Source: Stagonosporopsis chrysanthemi
Taxonomy: Eukaryota; Ascomycota; Dothideomycetes; Pleosporales; Didymellaceae
DNA: 64,000 nt
Assembly: GCA_022560025.1 (NCBI GenBank)
Contig: JAFISE010000055.1
Span: 123,749-187,748, forward strand
Direction: 5' to 3'
This document shows positions 12,024 through 25,516 of this stretch, piece by piece. The position numbers and the translations under genes are program-made. Every line of letters starts with the position of its first letter. Position 1 is the first letter of the stretch. The notes below the pieces were generated by a model. It saw only the letters and a list, made by a program, of their open reading frames with translations, was not told the origin of the DNA and did not search any database.

Positions 12024-12407
12024 AGGGTTGATGTCTGCCAGTTGAGCGGTGTTGAGAGCTGTGTTTAGACACCAGAATAGAGTATGTGTAGTTACTGATC
12101 TGGAACGAGTTGTTGTACTGATGTGTATTACGCATGGAGTCCGCGTGATGTGAGTGATGGCTTTAGCAGAATCCTGAATCTTCTATACTGATAGAGATCG
12201 TGGAGATGGGAAGTTTGCTTTCTCTGAACCAGCACAACGTGGTTCGGCTCAAGTGGACAACAAATGGCAGGTCTCTGGCTTAACAAAATTGATGTTCCCT
12301 AATTGCCAGAGGCGATACGCACTTTGACGAAGAGTATTGAATCCCACACGAGCGAGCCTTCCGTTAAACCAAGTCCCAATCCCATAGTCATGGCTTCCTT
12401 CACCACT
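12024..12407. terminator. Convergent 3' region, myosin I / beta-glucosidase
   Basis: The two genes end tail to tail here, so the 384 bases hold both polyadenylation regions. No discrete signal stands out. Confidence 0.45.
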
Positions 12408-15400
12408 CTAAAAGATCCACTGGAAGCTCTCCTTGACCTCAAAGCCAACTCTACCCCTACATAAAAGTTAGCAACTGCGCCCAAAACAAAAGGAGGATTA
12501 GGGTAAGGACAAACCTGATGTCAGCACTGCTCGCGCCAACCAGCACCTCAAACGCACCCTCCTCTGCGATCCACGCGCCCGTCTGCCCCAGACCCGTATC
12601 GAAGTAGCCAACGCTGTACTTGTCGAGCTTCATGCTCACCGTATTTGTCTCGCCAGGCTGCAGGAACACCTTGCCGAAGGCCTGCAGCTCCTTCTCCGGG
12701 CGCGGAAGACTGCTCTTGACGTCGCGCACGTACGCCTGCACGATCTCGTGCGCGGCGACCAGCCCGGTATTTGTCACAGGCACGCTGAGCGCGATATGGC
12801 CTGTTTCCGTGAGGACGGTGCTGGAGAGCGAGGGCGCGCCGTACGAGAAGGAGGTGTATGTCAGGCCGTGGCCGAAGGGGAACAGCGGGGCGATTTTGGC
12901 GCGCTCGTAGTGCTTGTATCCAATGTAGATGCCCTCTCCATAGACGGTTTTGAGGTTCTCGCCTGGCCAGTTGTGGTAGGCGGGGCTGTCTTCAATACGG
13001 ACGGGGAATGTGGTGGGGAGTTTACCGCTGGGGGATGCATTGCCTAGCAGGACGTCTGCGAGCGCGTTGCCGGCTTCTTGGCCTTGGTACCATGCTTGGA
13101 GGATTGCAGGCGCGCGGTCAACCCAGGGCATTGAGATGGGGGTTCCCGACTGGTTGACGACGATGGTGCGCGGATTTGCTGCTATTACGGCCTCGATCAG
13201 GCGGTCTTGGCTGCCGTCCTTAGGCAGGTCCATGGTTTGGCGATCATAGCCTTCAGACTCCCATTCAGCATCGAGACCAACAACAAGAACCGCGACATCT
13301 GCTTCGCGTGCAATGTCGGCGGCCTCTTGGAGACGATTGATGGCGTCTTCTTCTTGGTAACCAATGCGGCATCCACCGTAGTCGTAACGGCGGCCAATGA
13401 TGGAAACTTTCGAGGCTGGACGGACTTCGCTTGTTGACTCGGTTAAAATTTCGACAGGCTTGTTAGCAGTGAGTTGGATAGACTTGAGGACATCTTGCGA
13501 TGCGGAGAACATGGCCTCTCCCTCTTCCGTCCAGTCCCAGTTGTCGATAAAGAGCTGACCATCGAGATACATGCGTCCAGGACCAACGGAAGCGAAACTG
13601 AAGCTGTGTCTACCAGTGGTCTTGGGTGTTAGGATGGACTTGACCTTAAAAGAGAACGCTGGCAGGAGTTCCATTGGTGCAGAGTCCCACAACCACAAGT
13701 CCGTGCTGACTTTGTGTTGGACAACGGCTGGCTCGCCCTTGAATCTATCTCCGCGGTAGTACTCAAGTCGCACACCTTGCTGGCCATCTGGAGCTGTGCA
13801 GTAAGGCGTAGCAAGCGGTAGCCACTTGGCACTATCACAGCCCCGTGCAAACGTGAGTTCTCCGTCAAATCGGTTGCGCATTCCATCCCACGGACTGGTT
13901 CGGTAGTAAGGGTTGAGACCTGCGCTTCCTCCACCGTTTGCGATTGCTCGCTTCACATTAGGTCCGATGAGCGCAATCTTTCTCGCGTTTCTGATGGGCA
14001 GGACGTTGTTCTCGTTCTTCAACAATGTGAGTCCCTCAACGCCGGCTTGGAGAATGAGGTTTCGTGTCTCGACATTATCGATAGACTGTTCAGGGGCTTC
14101 CGGTTCCTTGTTGTTAAGACCCTTCGTACGATCCACAAGGTAGAGCACCCTCGCAGCAGCTTGCTCGATATCCTCTTTCTGCAGTTCTCCATTGTCAATT
14201 GCTTCTTTGACCTGCTCGAATTTGCGCCATTTGGAAGGTCCGGGCATCTCGATATCCACACCAGCCTTTATCGAGGGCGCTGTGCTGTATGTGCCCGTCC
14301 AATCGGAGATTATAGCTCCGTCCCACCCCCACTCGCCACGCAGGATCTCCTTGATCGTGTGTTCGTTCTCATCAGCATGGACACCATTGACCATATTGTA
14401 GGAGCTCATGAGGGCCCAAGGTGAGGCATCACGGACAGCGATCTCAAATGGCTTGAGGTAGGTCTCGCGGAGTGGTCGTTCTGCAATAATAGCATCATAG
14501 GCCTGGCGTTCAGTCTCCTGCTCGTTACCGACAAAGTGCTTGATCGTAGCAGCGATACCTTTGCTTTGTAGACCACGCACGTACGAAGCAGCAAGCTTTC
14601 CCGTGAGAAACGGGTCCTCAGAGTAAGACTCAAAGTTACGTCCACCTAATGGTGACCGATGCATACAAACTGTAGGTGCAAGCAGGACATTCGCGCCGCG
14701 AGCTTTGCATTCCTCTCCGAGATGTCGCCCCATCTCCTCCATCATATCCACATTCCATGTTGAGGCCATAGAGATACCACACGGGAATAATGCGGCCTAC
14801 TACCATCAGTCACATGTCCACAAGCAGATTGGTATCGCCTCGCAAACTCACAGGTGTGCCATTCGTGAAGAACTCTCCCCGGGCACCATTAGGACCGTCC
14901 GTTGTCTTGATTGATGGTACGCCCTTTTCAGGGATGGGCATGGTTCGCCAGAAGTCAACTCCTGCCAGCAATGATATCTGAAGTTGTTAGTGGACCATTC
15001 ATCTGTACAATATAACATCAATTTGAACTTGTCTTAATCGAACAGCTAGAAATATAGCCTTGGAAGCGAACACTATCATTTGTTGAAGATGAGAATGACC
15101 GGCGCCGATCACGAAGGTACGTTCGGATTCGATGAAAGGTTCAAGTTCAGAACTAGGAAACACTGTTGAAATGGGCGAGTAGACAATGGCATGTAGTGCT
15201 TGTCACCCTGTTTGAGACGTACCTGTTCTTCGAGGGTCAATTTGGAGGCTAGCTCTTTTGCCCTGTCGTCTGGCTTCTCCAGCGAGTACAGCTTCTTTCC
15301 CGCCATAGTCTCTACTTCTTGTGCGGATGTTGGAGTAAGCGAGGGAGTGACGGTGTCGATAGGTGTCACTTCGAATGTCGCTTTCTTGAGGTCGATTATC

Positions 15401-15450
15401 GTGTGGTCGTCCTCTGTGGGGCTAAGGGTGCCCAAGTGCATAGTCGACAT
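12408..15450 (-). CDS. GH3 beta-glucosidase with PA14 insert, non-secreted type
   Basis: Four exons: 15450-15223, 14977-14852, 14796-12515, 12456-12408; 894 residues. It hydrolyses terminal beta-glucosides such as cellobiose. GH3 N-domain landmarks include L-L-A-G near the first splice, D-G-P-N-G-A-R-G, K-H-F-V-G-N-E-Q, and S-D-W with the nucleophile Asp near 283. A PA14 domain (L-E-Y-Y-R-G onward) sits inside the C-terminal GH3 domain, followed by a fibronectin-like domain. No signal peptide is visible; about 75 residues of unusual N-terminal extension precede the catalytic core, so it resembles fungal intracellular bglI-type enzymes. Intron 1 is long (245 nt) relative to the other two (55 and 58 nt). 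The last exon is short and gives the family-typical ending S-F-Q-W-I-F; without it the frame runs into intron sequence. Confidence 0.92.
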
Positions 15451-17212
15451 AGCGAATAATGTCAGCCTCCCTCAGAAAGGTTCAACGATTCGAAGGAAAA
15501 GCCGCGTGTCACGCCGTCGTCCACAGGGGCTTTATAAAATCAGGCCCTAATAAAGGTGACCTGAAGTGTGAGGGGACAGGAAAACGAGTGACTTGACCAG
15601 CGTGAATATGAGCGTCTTAGTGAAAGGTCATCTTTTAGTACTGCTCGCGCCCAAGTATCAAAGCATAGACCACTAATCGCGTAGACCCAGAGAAAGCACG
15701 TCGAATATCCGGATGTATTGAGAACAGCCCTTGTACCTAGTTGCGGCACGCATGGTCGTTGCAGATCTGCCTCTTAGATGCCATTGGTCGACGGCACAGT
15801 AATGAACCGAAGTTAACGCGCACCAGTATTCATATGTTGCGCGAAGAGGCTCTTGAACGATTTCGATCTAGATCGAAGTGCGCTGGGGGCTTCACTGTGG
15901 CAATTCCAAGGGTAATATGCGCAAGTACGACGCAAAATGCTTGTCGGATTCACGCTGGGCAAGGACCGACCTGACCTACCGCGATAGCTGGACTGGAGAG
16001 CACTGGATGAGTGCATATGGAGGCAGTCATTGCAGCCGTCGCACAGGTGCTACTGACCATTGCGGTAAGCAGCCATGCCTGTGATTCGACAAGGGTGAGG
16101 CGGCGATGGCGGTCCTGGACCGCGAACCGGGGTGTGGTGCTCCGGGCCTACTATGGAAGGTTTCCGGAATTCACCTTGCGTGGTCGAGTGGTGGAGAAAC
16201 TGTTATGAGAGGTTGCGCGGGCCTTGTTGGCGTCGGAAGGAGCGGGAACGACAGCGGAAGAAGGCCCGAGCGACCGGTCGATGAGCTGCTCCGGCCCGCC
16301 AAGCCCGCCACCACCGCCCTCTTCTCCAACACGTGCATGAGAGCAGATCGTCGTGTTTGCATATACGCGCATGGCTGGGCAGCTTTCGGGGAGTTGAATC
16401 ATACAAGTCGCATCGACACGCTCCAGGGATGGTTCTGACCACGGCATGTGAACAACTTCACCGCAACTCTGTTGAGAAGATATGAAGCAGGCACATATTG
16501 AACCTTTGGGTCTTCGTACAGTTTTCGCACCGCGACTCCGGACCATGGCACACTCAAGCCCAACAGCCGCCCAGACGGGTCTTGCTAGGACGAACATCAT
16601 CTTCGAACAATGCAACGCCAGGCAGATGACCAGAGATATTCAGCAAGGGATGCAGTTATCGCCTTAATCGCGCCGTGACTCCCCCGTATCGCTTTCCGAG
16701 ACAAGATGTACTCGATGCAAATGAAGTCTTGATGGACCTAATCTGCTCAAGATATTGTGCGGGGAAGATCGAAATCAAGAGCAATCAGTATCCCGAGCCA
16801 GCTCGACGCTGAGGTGGGCGGCAGTTGTGGCTGCTCTATCTACTTGGGCCGGTGGCTAAGATGGTTCATCTGACTTCGAATCATCGGTCGGACTCGATGA
16901 TAAGAAAGGCGGCGTCAAATTCTCTCACATTGTCCGCCAGTCAGCTGAGCTGAGCTGGGATGCACTGGCGATCATGTCGGCTCCGTTGTATGAAAAGACG
17001 CAATCATTGATGTGGATATAGAAGTCGAGTTATCAGCCAAAACGCCACGACTGCGTTACGCAGTCTCACATGCACGCTCCAATGCTTAGCCCATACACTC
17101 AGGTATACAAAACTGCCCACAGCGCGAATACAAGCATGAAGCCGTCCATCCTCGTTATGTAGTTCGTGTGCAAGATGCGCAATTCTCCGGACGCCAAATC
17201 CTTGAAAACAAA
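15451..17212. other. Long intergenic region upstream of beta-glucosidase
   Basis: About 1.76 kb between two minus-strand genes. Reading frames up to about 150 codons exist (for example 16151-16615 on the minus strand), but they lack family signatures and have Gly/Pro-rich, frame-shadow-like composition. It presumably holds the Sin3 3' end and the beta-glucosidase promoter. I see no RNA gene or repeat. Confidence 0.45.
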
Positions 17213-20200
17213 TTAAGCCTCCGCCATCTCAACATCTTCCTCAGCGTTCGCTGACTTGGCTTCCTCGATGCTCTTCTTGAAAGCGGCCTTCTTGGAGTCG
17301 ACCTCGTCGCGGCTGAGATCCCTCATCCAGGTGTTGTTGCGCACATGCTTCTCCTGGGCTCGCTCGCGTCTCGCATCATTAAGCGCTTTGAATTGCTCAT
17401 TCGGTTGCGAGGTGCCCGCGCTCACGCCGGCACGAATGGTATCTGGGAGCGTGAAATATTGAACACCACCAGTCCCGAACGGTTCGCTGTTTATGAATGT
17501 GATGTTGTATGTCTGTGGGCTGATCGAGACGGTGATCTTGTCGCTGTGTTTAACAACGTCGAGACGATCGTCCTGCTCAGCAAGATCATCGACCTTTGCG
17601 AGGCGTTTCTTGAGGTATGGATACTGGACCTTTGCGTGGTCGACCTCCTCGGTAGGCTCGACTGCTTGATACGAGGCGAGATATGCACGCCAACGCCTAG
17701 TGCGATCCAGTGCGTTCGAATCGAAGGTCGGGTCATCCTTTTTGAATAGACGGACGGTAGCTTCCGTCTTCACAGGATCCTGTGAACAGTTTAGTACAAA
17801 TGAAGAACAAAAGCAGAAGCAACTTACGTATGTGATGCGGTAAGTATCAGCGTCCTTCGCGTACTTCTCGACGGCCTTCCTGTAGCTGATCTCGTTCTTG
17901 TGCGAGGTGGTGTCATTGACGCGGTCCTTCCTGAACAAGTTGTAGATGTCGACGCTCTTGTCCTTGCTATCAGAGCTGACAACGACCAAAGCGAAACGGA
18001 CCAGCGAGTTGATGAGCCTGTCGAAGCTGTACATTTGCCAGCCAATCTGCAGGTAATAACGACGCAATGTCTCTTCGATGAAAGCCATGTCGACTTCACC
18101 AAGAATCTGATCTTGGAACATCTCCAGGACTTGCTGATAGAAGCTGGCCGAGGACGACGTATCCTTAAAGAAGTCGTCCGGCTGCTTGTCAAGCATCTTA
18201 AGACGTCGAGCAGGCTTGGGCTCCATAGCTCGGCTGACAACCTTACGGACATCTTCTTCGCTCTCCTTGAGCTTCAACAATCGTTCGTACAGGTATACGA
18301 ACATGCGGAAAAAGCAGTAGATAGACGCGTTGGCGTACATGTTGTACTCAATACGTCGGTATGGCTCGTCGTGCTCGATCTCCTTGTCATCAAGGGCTGC
18401 AGGCTGTGCCGAGTACTCGACCCAACTACCTGCGGTTTGCTCATCGCGGCTGTTGGAGTTGGAGCTATCAGCAGCGGTTTCATCTTCGATGCCAGATACA
18501 AGCTCCGGGGTTGAGTCCCTGCTTGCCGATGCGAGGCTGTCCTCCTTGTCCTTGCGGGATTTACCGCGTGGATCAAGAACGTCACGGCGTAGGTCACCCT
18601 TCTTCGGCTTCTGAGATCGTTGGGAAAGGTCATCGTCGGGGCTCGGTGTGTCGTCGCCAGACTCGTTAGGAGTGTCACGTCCTGACGTCTGGACTCGCTG
18701 CTCAAACTTGGCTTGATCGAGGCCAAAGAAAAGAGGCACGAACTCTTTGATGAAGGGAACCACCTTGGCGTACTCGGTACCGCTGTTGTTATCGGCGAAC
18801 GTGATCATGAGGCGAGCCACATCAAAGAGGACCTCTTCGTCCTTAAATGAGAAGGCGAACTGATACTCTGTCTGAGGAATCTCCTGGACCTGGCGCAAGC
18901 GCTTCTGCTCCTCGTAACGAACAAGGACCTCGTTGGTGAGCGACTTGGGCTGAAACTGACGCTTGTCGGCTTGCTTGACAGACAGACTCTGATGGTCCAA
19001 AGATTTCCAGAAGATCTTCTGTGTCTGATCGCGCCAGACCCTCTCCCATTCACGCTGGGCGGCCTTCCAATCCTCTAGCTTGCACTTCAGGCGGTGCAAC
19101 AAAACCGGGACTACACTCCAGGGCATGACAAACAACTCCTTGATGACGTCTTTGCCCCTATCGCGACCGTAGATCTTCATGATGACACGCTTGTAGATGG
19201 TCTCGCTTTGACCTCCAAGACCAGGTGGAAGCGTGAAGTTGGTGCGATCTTCTTGTTTCATCGTCAATAGCTGGGTGGCGATCGGCTCCAGCTGCTGGAT
19301 GGTGCGACTGCAAGCTTCAATATTGAAGTCATAGTCGTGGCGCTCTTCCTCGATCCTGTGAAGACCTTCTTCAAATTGGTTCTTGCGGTGAGCAATAAAG
19401 CCAGAGTCTTCAGAGGCCCATGTAGGATGCGAGGCCCACTCATCGTTCAGCACCGACCTGCACAGCTCATCACGACCGCTGCATACCCGCTCACGCTCAC
19501 GCTTCGGCAGCAGACGATAGCTGGGCCCGAGACTACGGCAGTTGGAAAGTGAGACCCGAGAGTTAACAGTCTTGGGACGAGTCTTTTGTTGCTCCTCGTC
19601 TTCGCCCATGTACTTCTTGAACCAAGCAAACAACTCTGGGTTTCCACCAATGAAGGACTGCGCGCGGTACAGAAGGAGTGTCTTGTCGATCAGATCCTGT
19701 GAGTAGAGATTACAAAGCTTAAGAAACTCGTTCATCGTGTTCTTGTTGCCAATGAATTTCTTAACGCGGTCGAAGAAAGCAAGCTCATCTTGGCTTGGAG
19801 TAGTTGTCGTCGTTGGCGGGATTGGCTCCGGTAGTGCTGGTGTGAGCGTCGGCGATACTGGGGGACCTTCTGGTACAGCTTGCTTCGTGGCGTGGCCGGT
19901 TTTGGCGCGCTTGTTCGTAGTGTTGGGTCCGAAATTACCACCACGGACATTTGATGTTGGCGGCTCCTGTGTCATCGGTGCGGGCATAGGCGCTGCAACT
20001 GGTCCTTGTCGGTCACGCTTTCGCTTGTTGTCGCGATTCGCGGTGGGTGTAGGAGCAAAGTTGCCCATAGGAGGTAGACGCGACTGATCTGCCCGTGGTG
20101 TTTGCTGGAGGTTTGGTGTTTGCCCATACCCAGCAGCGTCGCCACGGACATTGCTCAGCATGACTGCATCCTCAGCGTGCCTAGCTGCTTGTTGCTGTGC

Positions 20201-22282
20201 TCTATGTTGAGCGGCTGATTCTGGTAGAAACTGCTTGAAATCTTCAAGAAGATCTGGAGCAGCGTTGAACAACCCAGTGACCTGCGCATAGACGTCCTGG
20301 ATGGGTTTTGACTCTCGCTGGTATGTCTGGAGGATCTCCAGGAATTGCTTGTAGATGTCTGGCTGGGAGGCAAAGCGGTTCTTGATCTTGTTCACATAGC
20401 TGATAGCGTGATTGAACTCCACTGGACCGCGTTTCTCAGCACCAGGACCACCCATCTGAGCAACCTGAGCCGCACTATTCAGTGTCTGCACAGGCAGGGC
20501 AGAGGAGGTGTCGCCGCTCAGAGCAAGCATGGAGCGTCCAGTAGCTGCAGAAACTGCATTTTGAAGCTGGGACACGCCCTGCTGTTCCTGTTGGTGTGCG
20601 AGCGCAGCTGCCGAAGCAGCAGCATCTGGATGGGGCCGGGTGGTCGACTCGGGGGAACGTGGCACAGGTCCTTGTTGGCTTTGTTGTGCACCATACAATT
20701 GTTGACCAAGGCTGCGGTTGTTTGGAGAGAACAATGACTCTGCATGCTCTGGTGCCCGCTGTTGCTGAGGCCAAGGCCGACCTTGAGTTGTCTCATAAAA
20801 CGCAGCTTCTTGCTGGGTGGAAGTGTTGTTGGCTGCTGGTGTGTTACGGGGAGGTGACAGAGGCCTTGGGGCAGGCATGGTTGAAACCATCGTGCCCATC
20901 GGGGTAGTAACCCTGATTGCGTTTGGGTCTCCGTTTGTCCCGCACTCGATCTTGTATCCTGGTGGCAGAAATGTGTTGAAGCCTTGAATCAGATTGGGAT
21001 TGCCCGCGAAAAGCGTCGAGACGCGCTCAATAACACCAGGAGTGTCAATAGCGCCGCTCTTGAAATCTTTCATGATATCTAGGAAGCGGTTGTAAACATC
21101 GGGATGATCGGCGAATTGGACTTTGACTTGGTCGAGATAGCTTAGAGCGTCCTAAATCAGTTTTAGTGGGGACCCATACAAACAAGCCCAGGCGGCGCTT
21201 ACATTAAGAATGGGCTGTTGACCCTGGCCCATACCCATAGTGCCGGGTGGGCCAGTGAATGGCATCAACATCTGAGCCTGTGTTGGCGCTTGTACAGCGT
21301 GCTGCATGCGCGGCGTTGTTTGATCGTGCTGAGCAGGCGCATTGCCATACAGGGGTCCCGCAGCATTCGGTCCACCCATCTGGCCAGCCAGTGGGTTTGC
21401 TCCTACAAGCGGTCCTGACTGACCCAGCAGGCCATTAGGTCCATGTACTGTTCGTGTTGACGGAGCTACAGCAACGGGCTGGTGGATCTGGATTGGCGCG
21501 GAGTGATTCTGAAGCGCCGCTTGTTCGCGTTGTTGGCGCTCATGAAGCTCTCGGTCGCGTTGCTCGGCCTCGCGCTTTGCTTGTTCTTCCTGTTGCTGCG
21601 CGGCATGCTGAGCCGCGTGCGACTCCATCATCTCGCGCTCCCGTGTCTCGCGCTCGCGTAGCTCTCGCTCCCTCTCTGCGTTCACCTGGTCTTGTGGTGG
21701 GCCTTGTTGCTGCAGAGTCTGAGAGATGCCAGGTAGCGAATATGGCGGACCCTGCGAAATCTGGTGGCCTTGCGCAGCCGAACCTGTCTCTGTTGAGGGC
21801 GCTCGCTGCGCAGACTGATGGGGCGACGAGTGTGGGGGCTGGCCTGTCAGGCTAGGAAGCGGTGGCAGACTCTGGTTGTGGGCCGCAGCAGCGTTTGACG
21901 GGTAGAACGGTGTGCCTAAAATGAGGTTAGCTATGTTTGTTGTCTCACTGTGGAGGACAGGCGTACTAGAGGGGGGCGGAAGCACAGGCCCTGGGGCTTG
22001 CGCGGGCGATGCATGTGAAGGAGCTTGCCCGTTCGGGTTGTTCGGTCTATCGTGAAAGGACTCGTTAGTTGCGTGCTCTACAGAGAGTTGTGTGTAGTGA
22101 TGTTTTGTGGCGGATTGGAATCCAAGGCCTGGCGCAACAGCTGCGCAGGCAAGATCAACATACCCATAGGAATCCAGCGGTCGCGCATGTTGTCTCTGAC
22201 TTTGATCGGCCTGTTGCTGTGGTGTCTGCCCAGGCGCAGGTGCCTGCGATGCGGGCCATCCCTCGCGATGTGCTGGGTTCAT
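17213..22282 (-). CDS. SIN3: Sin3 transcriptional corepressor scaffold
   Basis: Four exons: 22282-22164, 22046-21203, 21151-17828, 17779-17213; 1617 residues. Sin3 scaffolds the Rpd3 class I histone deacetylase complexes in the nucleus. Paired amphipathic helices lie at about 322-389 (D-A-L-S-Y-L to F-L-P-P-G-Y), 567-632 and 775-837. The histone-deacetylase-interacting domain (about 847-967) shows S-C-like family blocks N-C-R, G-P-S-Y-R-L-L-P and N-D-E-W-A-S-H-P-T-W. A Sin3 C-terminal domain follows. The N-terminal 320 residues are Gln/Pro-rich. The last intron (48 nt, 17827-17780) is stop-free and in frame. A 33-nt intron-like segment at 21948-21916 is left as coding. An Sds3-like subunit of the same complex is encoded at 37-39.6 kb. 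Confidence 0.95.
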
Positions 22283-23000
22283 CTCGACGTTTGCGCTTCC
22301 TTGGCTATAGGGACAGCTGCAAAGTTGCTGAAGGAACGCGTCTCAGGTCGAAGAATAACCGTGAGACTATAAGAGGCTGGACTAGAACCCAGAGAAGGCT
22401 GTGAGGCGCAGTGTTTGCGCGGTGGGTGCTTGGTGAGGGCTGTTGCGCAGCTGCTAGAGGAAGAAGATAGCACCAGCTCGAGCTGGTGTTCGAATTGGGT
22501 TTTGGCGGTAAAAACGCCAGGAAAGCAGGGCCAGCGCCGTGAGATTAAGTCGCCATATATTGCGACTCAGTATTAACTCTGGGTATCGTCGAGCCGGTTA
22601 GATGGCATCGTAAGAGCTCGACCTACTCGTCAGGGCGGCGGAGTTTGAGTTAATCCTTAATCCGACCTGAAACTAAGCCTGTCCTGGCGCGTCGGCCAAT
22701 GACATTACCGACGAAGCGCGTCATTGTCCCGATTACGGCCGTGCCTGTGTTTGCCCTCTGCGACTGCGATCATTTCAAGAGTGAATGCCTACAACACGAT
22801 TCGTGTCAGAAATCGCAGCTCAATCTGCATAAGCTATAGACATTCTCCACGTAGTGTTCAGTCAGTTGCTGCAGTTTATCTTGACCGCACAATAATCATC
22901 TGGAGCATGCAGTTCAAGATTAGGATTAGGGTATCATTGTCAAGGGAACAAGCTCAACATCTATATAACGCCTGAAACACCACAGACTCGGCACCTTTAC
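22283..23000. promoter_or_regulatory. Sin3 upstream region / phosphodiesterase 3' flank
   Basis: About 720 bases without a supportable gene. It contains the 3' end of the phosphodiesterase gene and the Sin3 promoter and leader. No RNA gene seen. Confidence 0.45.
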
Positions 23001-25224
23001 CTACTTGTCTTGCTTACTCTTATCTTCATCAAGGGGATTATGCTTGTGTACAAAATCATCGACCCAACTCTCAATCTCATCCGCCTTATCTGTTAACCAG
23101 TCCCACCAGTGCTTATGCGGCGGCTTGCTGCTAGCCGCAGGCGGTGCACTTGTTATTGTTGTGCCCGGCTCAATCGACGTCGTCGAAGCAGCACCCTCTG
23201 GTGACGTGGCCGTCACTTCAAAGCCCGATGCGGAAGCAGCAAGACTGGACAGCGATGCAATGACGGCGGACATGGTTGCTGTCGTGGGTGGCGTAGAAGT
23301 TAATGAGTGGGTCCCCACAGGATCGGACGGTGTCTCGTCAGGCGTGTCTTCGTCGTCGTTGTGAAGACCTACCGGCTTAAGGGGGAGACGGAGGGTGCCG
23401 TTGTTGGGCGCAGGGGAGAGACCGATAGAGTCGCAAATGATATTGTAGAGCTCAATGTTTTCTACCAACTTGTCAGCGAGGAACATACATACGGCGGAAC
23501 AGGTGGACTTACGGAAAGGTTCCATGCGGCTCCCCGGTGTATGTGGAAACGCCGGGCCGCGAGCAACAAAGATGGCCCTCATAAGCGGGTGCTCATGATC
23601 ATAACCATGCAGACCGCGCGGATGGTATACCTCACCCTTCTTCTTACCCTCTTCAACATCAAACTCGCTCTTTGCAACAATTGCCCAGCCTGCTTTGGGT
23701 ACGATCCATAGGGGTGCTATGCGCTCGTTGTTGGAGAAATGGTAGCGGTCAGGCATGTTCTCACGTAGATATATCTCGATATTTGGGTTATCTCCGTGTT
23801 TGCGCTTGATCTTCTCGTACAAAGGATAGAGGTTATTTTGGTCTTTTGGCCTTAGACCGTACAAAGGCCAGCCGTCGATGTGTGAAAGTTCTGCTGGATC
23901 TACCAGGTCTTCCAACTGGATCATGCGAGAGACATCGGTGGTAGCCATGCCGTGGTCAGAAACGACAACAATGTTGACAATGTTGGTGAGGTTACGTTCT
24001 TGCAGACCCTTCAGAATGCCGCCGATCATGGCATCGGCATTGGATATGGTCTGCCGGATTTCCGTACTGTTCGGTCCATATCTATGGCCATCACCATCGA
24101 CATTGGGTACGTATGCTGCAATGAGCTGCGGGCGAGGGACGTCAGCCTTCGCGCCTATGTCCAGGGGTCCAGGTGTGTCGAGCAGATCCATGATGCGATC
24201 AACCTTCCGATCCAGAATCTCCGAGCCATTGTACTTATCCACATAGGCGATCTGTTGAGCCTCAATGTGCGCTTCAGAGCCTGGCCACATGTGCACTGCG
24301 GCTCTGATGTTCTGCTTCTCGGCTGTCACCCAGAGCGGCTCTCCGCCCCACCAGAATGGCTGCAAGCTACGCTCGGGATCTGTGTAGTAGAACTCTTTCT
24401 GCAGAGCAGGATCCCAGAATGTGTTGCTCACAATTCCATGCGCTTCAGGATATAGTCCAGTCGCCATTGTATAGTGGTTTGGAAAAGTTACGCTTGGGAA
24501 GCTTGGTAGCATGTACTTCGGGGATATGCCTTCTGCTACAAACTGGTTGAGCGTCGGTGTGAGGTTGCGATACAGGAAGTCAGCGCGAAAGCCATCGAGC
24601 GAGATCAGAATCGTTGTTGGTGCGAACAGGGAGGTTCCGTTCGAGAGAGCGGTCGCTGTAAATGCTGCAAGCTTTTCTTTCGAGGGCTTCGAAAGACGGT
24701 ATACAAAAGCAAGCAGAACGAAAAGAAACGCCGTAACCAGAATGTAGATACAGGCGCTTCGCCATCGCCTTGACCGCTTAGCCTATATACAACATTAGCT
24801 GCATCTTCCCAACTTGCGCGACCAGACGTACCTTTTTCTGTGCTCTTGTCGCAAGCAAGCGCTGTTCGTCGCTCTCTGAGCTCCTCCCCGACCGCAACAG
24901 ACTCGAACTCGATTCGCCAACGCATTCTTCGGTATCGTATGCCGGTGTGCTCGCTCCTGTATCCAGACCTCTCTTGCGCTCCGTCATCTCAGCCTTCTTC
25001 CGGCCATCGCCGCGCTTCCCAATCTTCACACCGGAGCTGAACAGTCCAGAGATGCCCTCCTTATGTGTGAGAAGTCGCTCGCGCTCATCCTCCGACTCCA
25101 GCAGATCGTGGTCCGCATCTGATAGTTCAGCGGACGGCCGGAGGTCGTAGTCGTCGTCAGAGGCGTCTTCGTAGCGCGAGCCGCCCGCGGCTCTGCCGTT
25201 GTCCGTTCGTGACGCCGACGACAT
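23001..25224 (-). CDS. Nucleotide pyrophosphatase/phosphodiesterase, type II membrane protein
   Basis: Three exons: 25224-24832, 24782-23513, 23461-23001; 707 residues. NPP-family enzymes cleave phosphodiester or pyrophosphate bonds of nucleotides outside the cytosol. A charged Ser/Asp/Glu-rich cytosolic N terminus (about 1-138) is followed by a membrane anchor near 140-158 (A-C-I-Y-I-L-V-T-A-F-L-F), then the catalytic domain: S-L-D-G-F-R-A-D with the first metal Asp, P-S-V-T-F-P-N-H-Y with the nucleophilic Thr, V-S-D-H-G-M, and G-Y-D-H-E-H. The Ser/Thr-rich and acidic C-terminal tail is not catalytic. The 51-nt intron 23512-23462 is stop-free and in frame; removal joins E-P-F to N-I-E-L-Y-N, as in homologues. 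Possible roles are phosphate scavenging or nucleotide-sugar turnover (inference). Confidence 0.92.
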
Positions 25225-25516
25225 ACTCGGTATCGGGGTGATATTTTGCTAGGTAGCTGGACATGGCAAATGCACGTGTCGTGCAGCGCTAGGTGTTCAT
25301 AAGGCGAGGATGAGCACCTCGATCTCACCCGTTGGCGCTACTGGTAGCGTGTCGTGTTTCATGCAGGGACGTCGATCATCAACATCAGCACCATCCTCAA
25401 TTGATTCGGATGCTACGAGATAGAGATCGATGCCATGCCTAACTGAGAGTAGAGTAAAATCAATGAATCATACTCGGGAAAAAGTAATTGCACTTGAATC
25501 TGCCTTCTATACAATC
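25225..25516. other. Short intergenic gap
   Basis: Just under 300 bases hold the promoter of the phosphodiesterase gene and the 3' end of the next minus-strand gene. No distinct motif recognised. Confidence 0.4.

Noticed and set aside
16151..16615. 154-codon minus-strand frame upstream of the beta-glucosidase gene
   Set aside because: No homology signature, Gly run from a frame over CCGCCA repeats, and no coherent exon structure around it.
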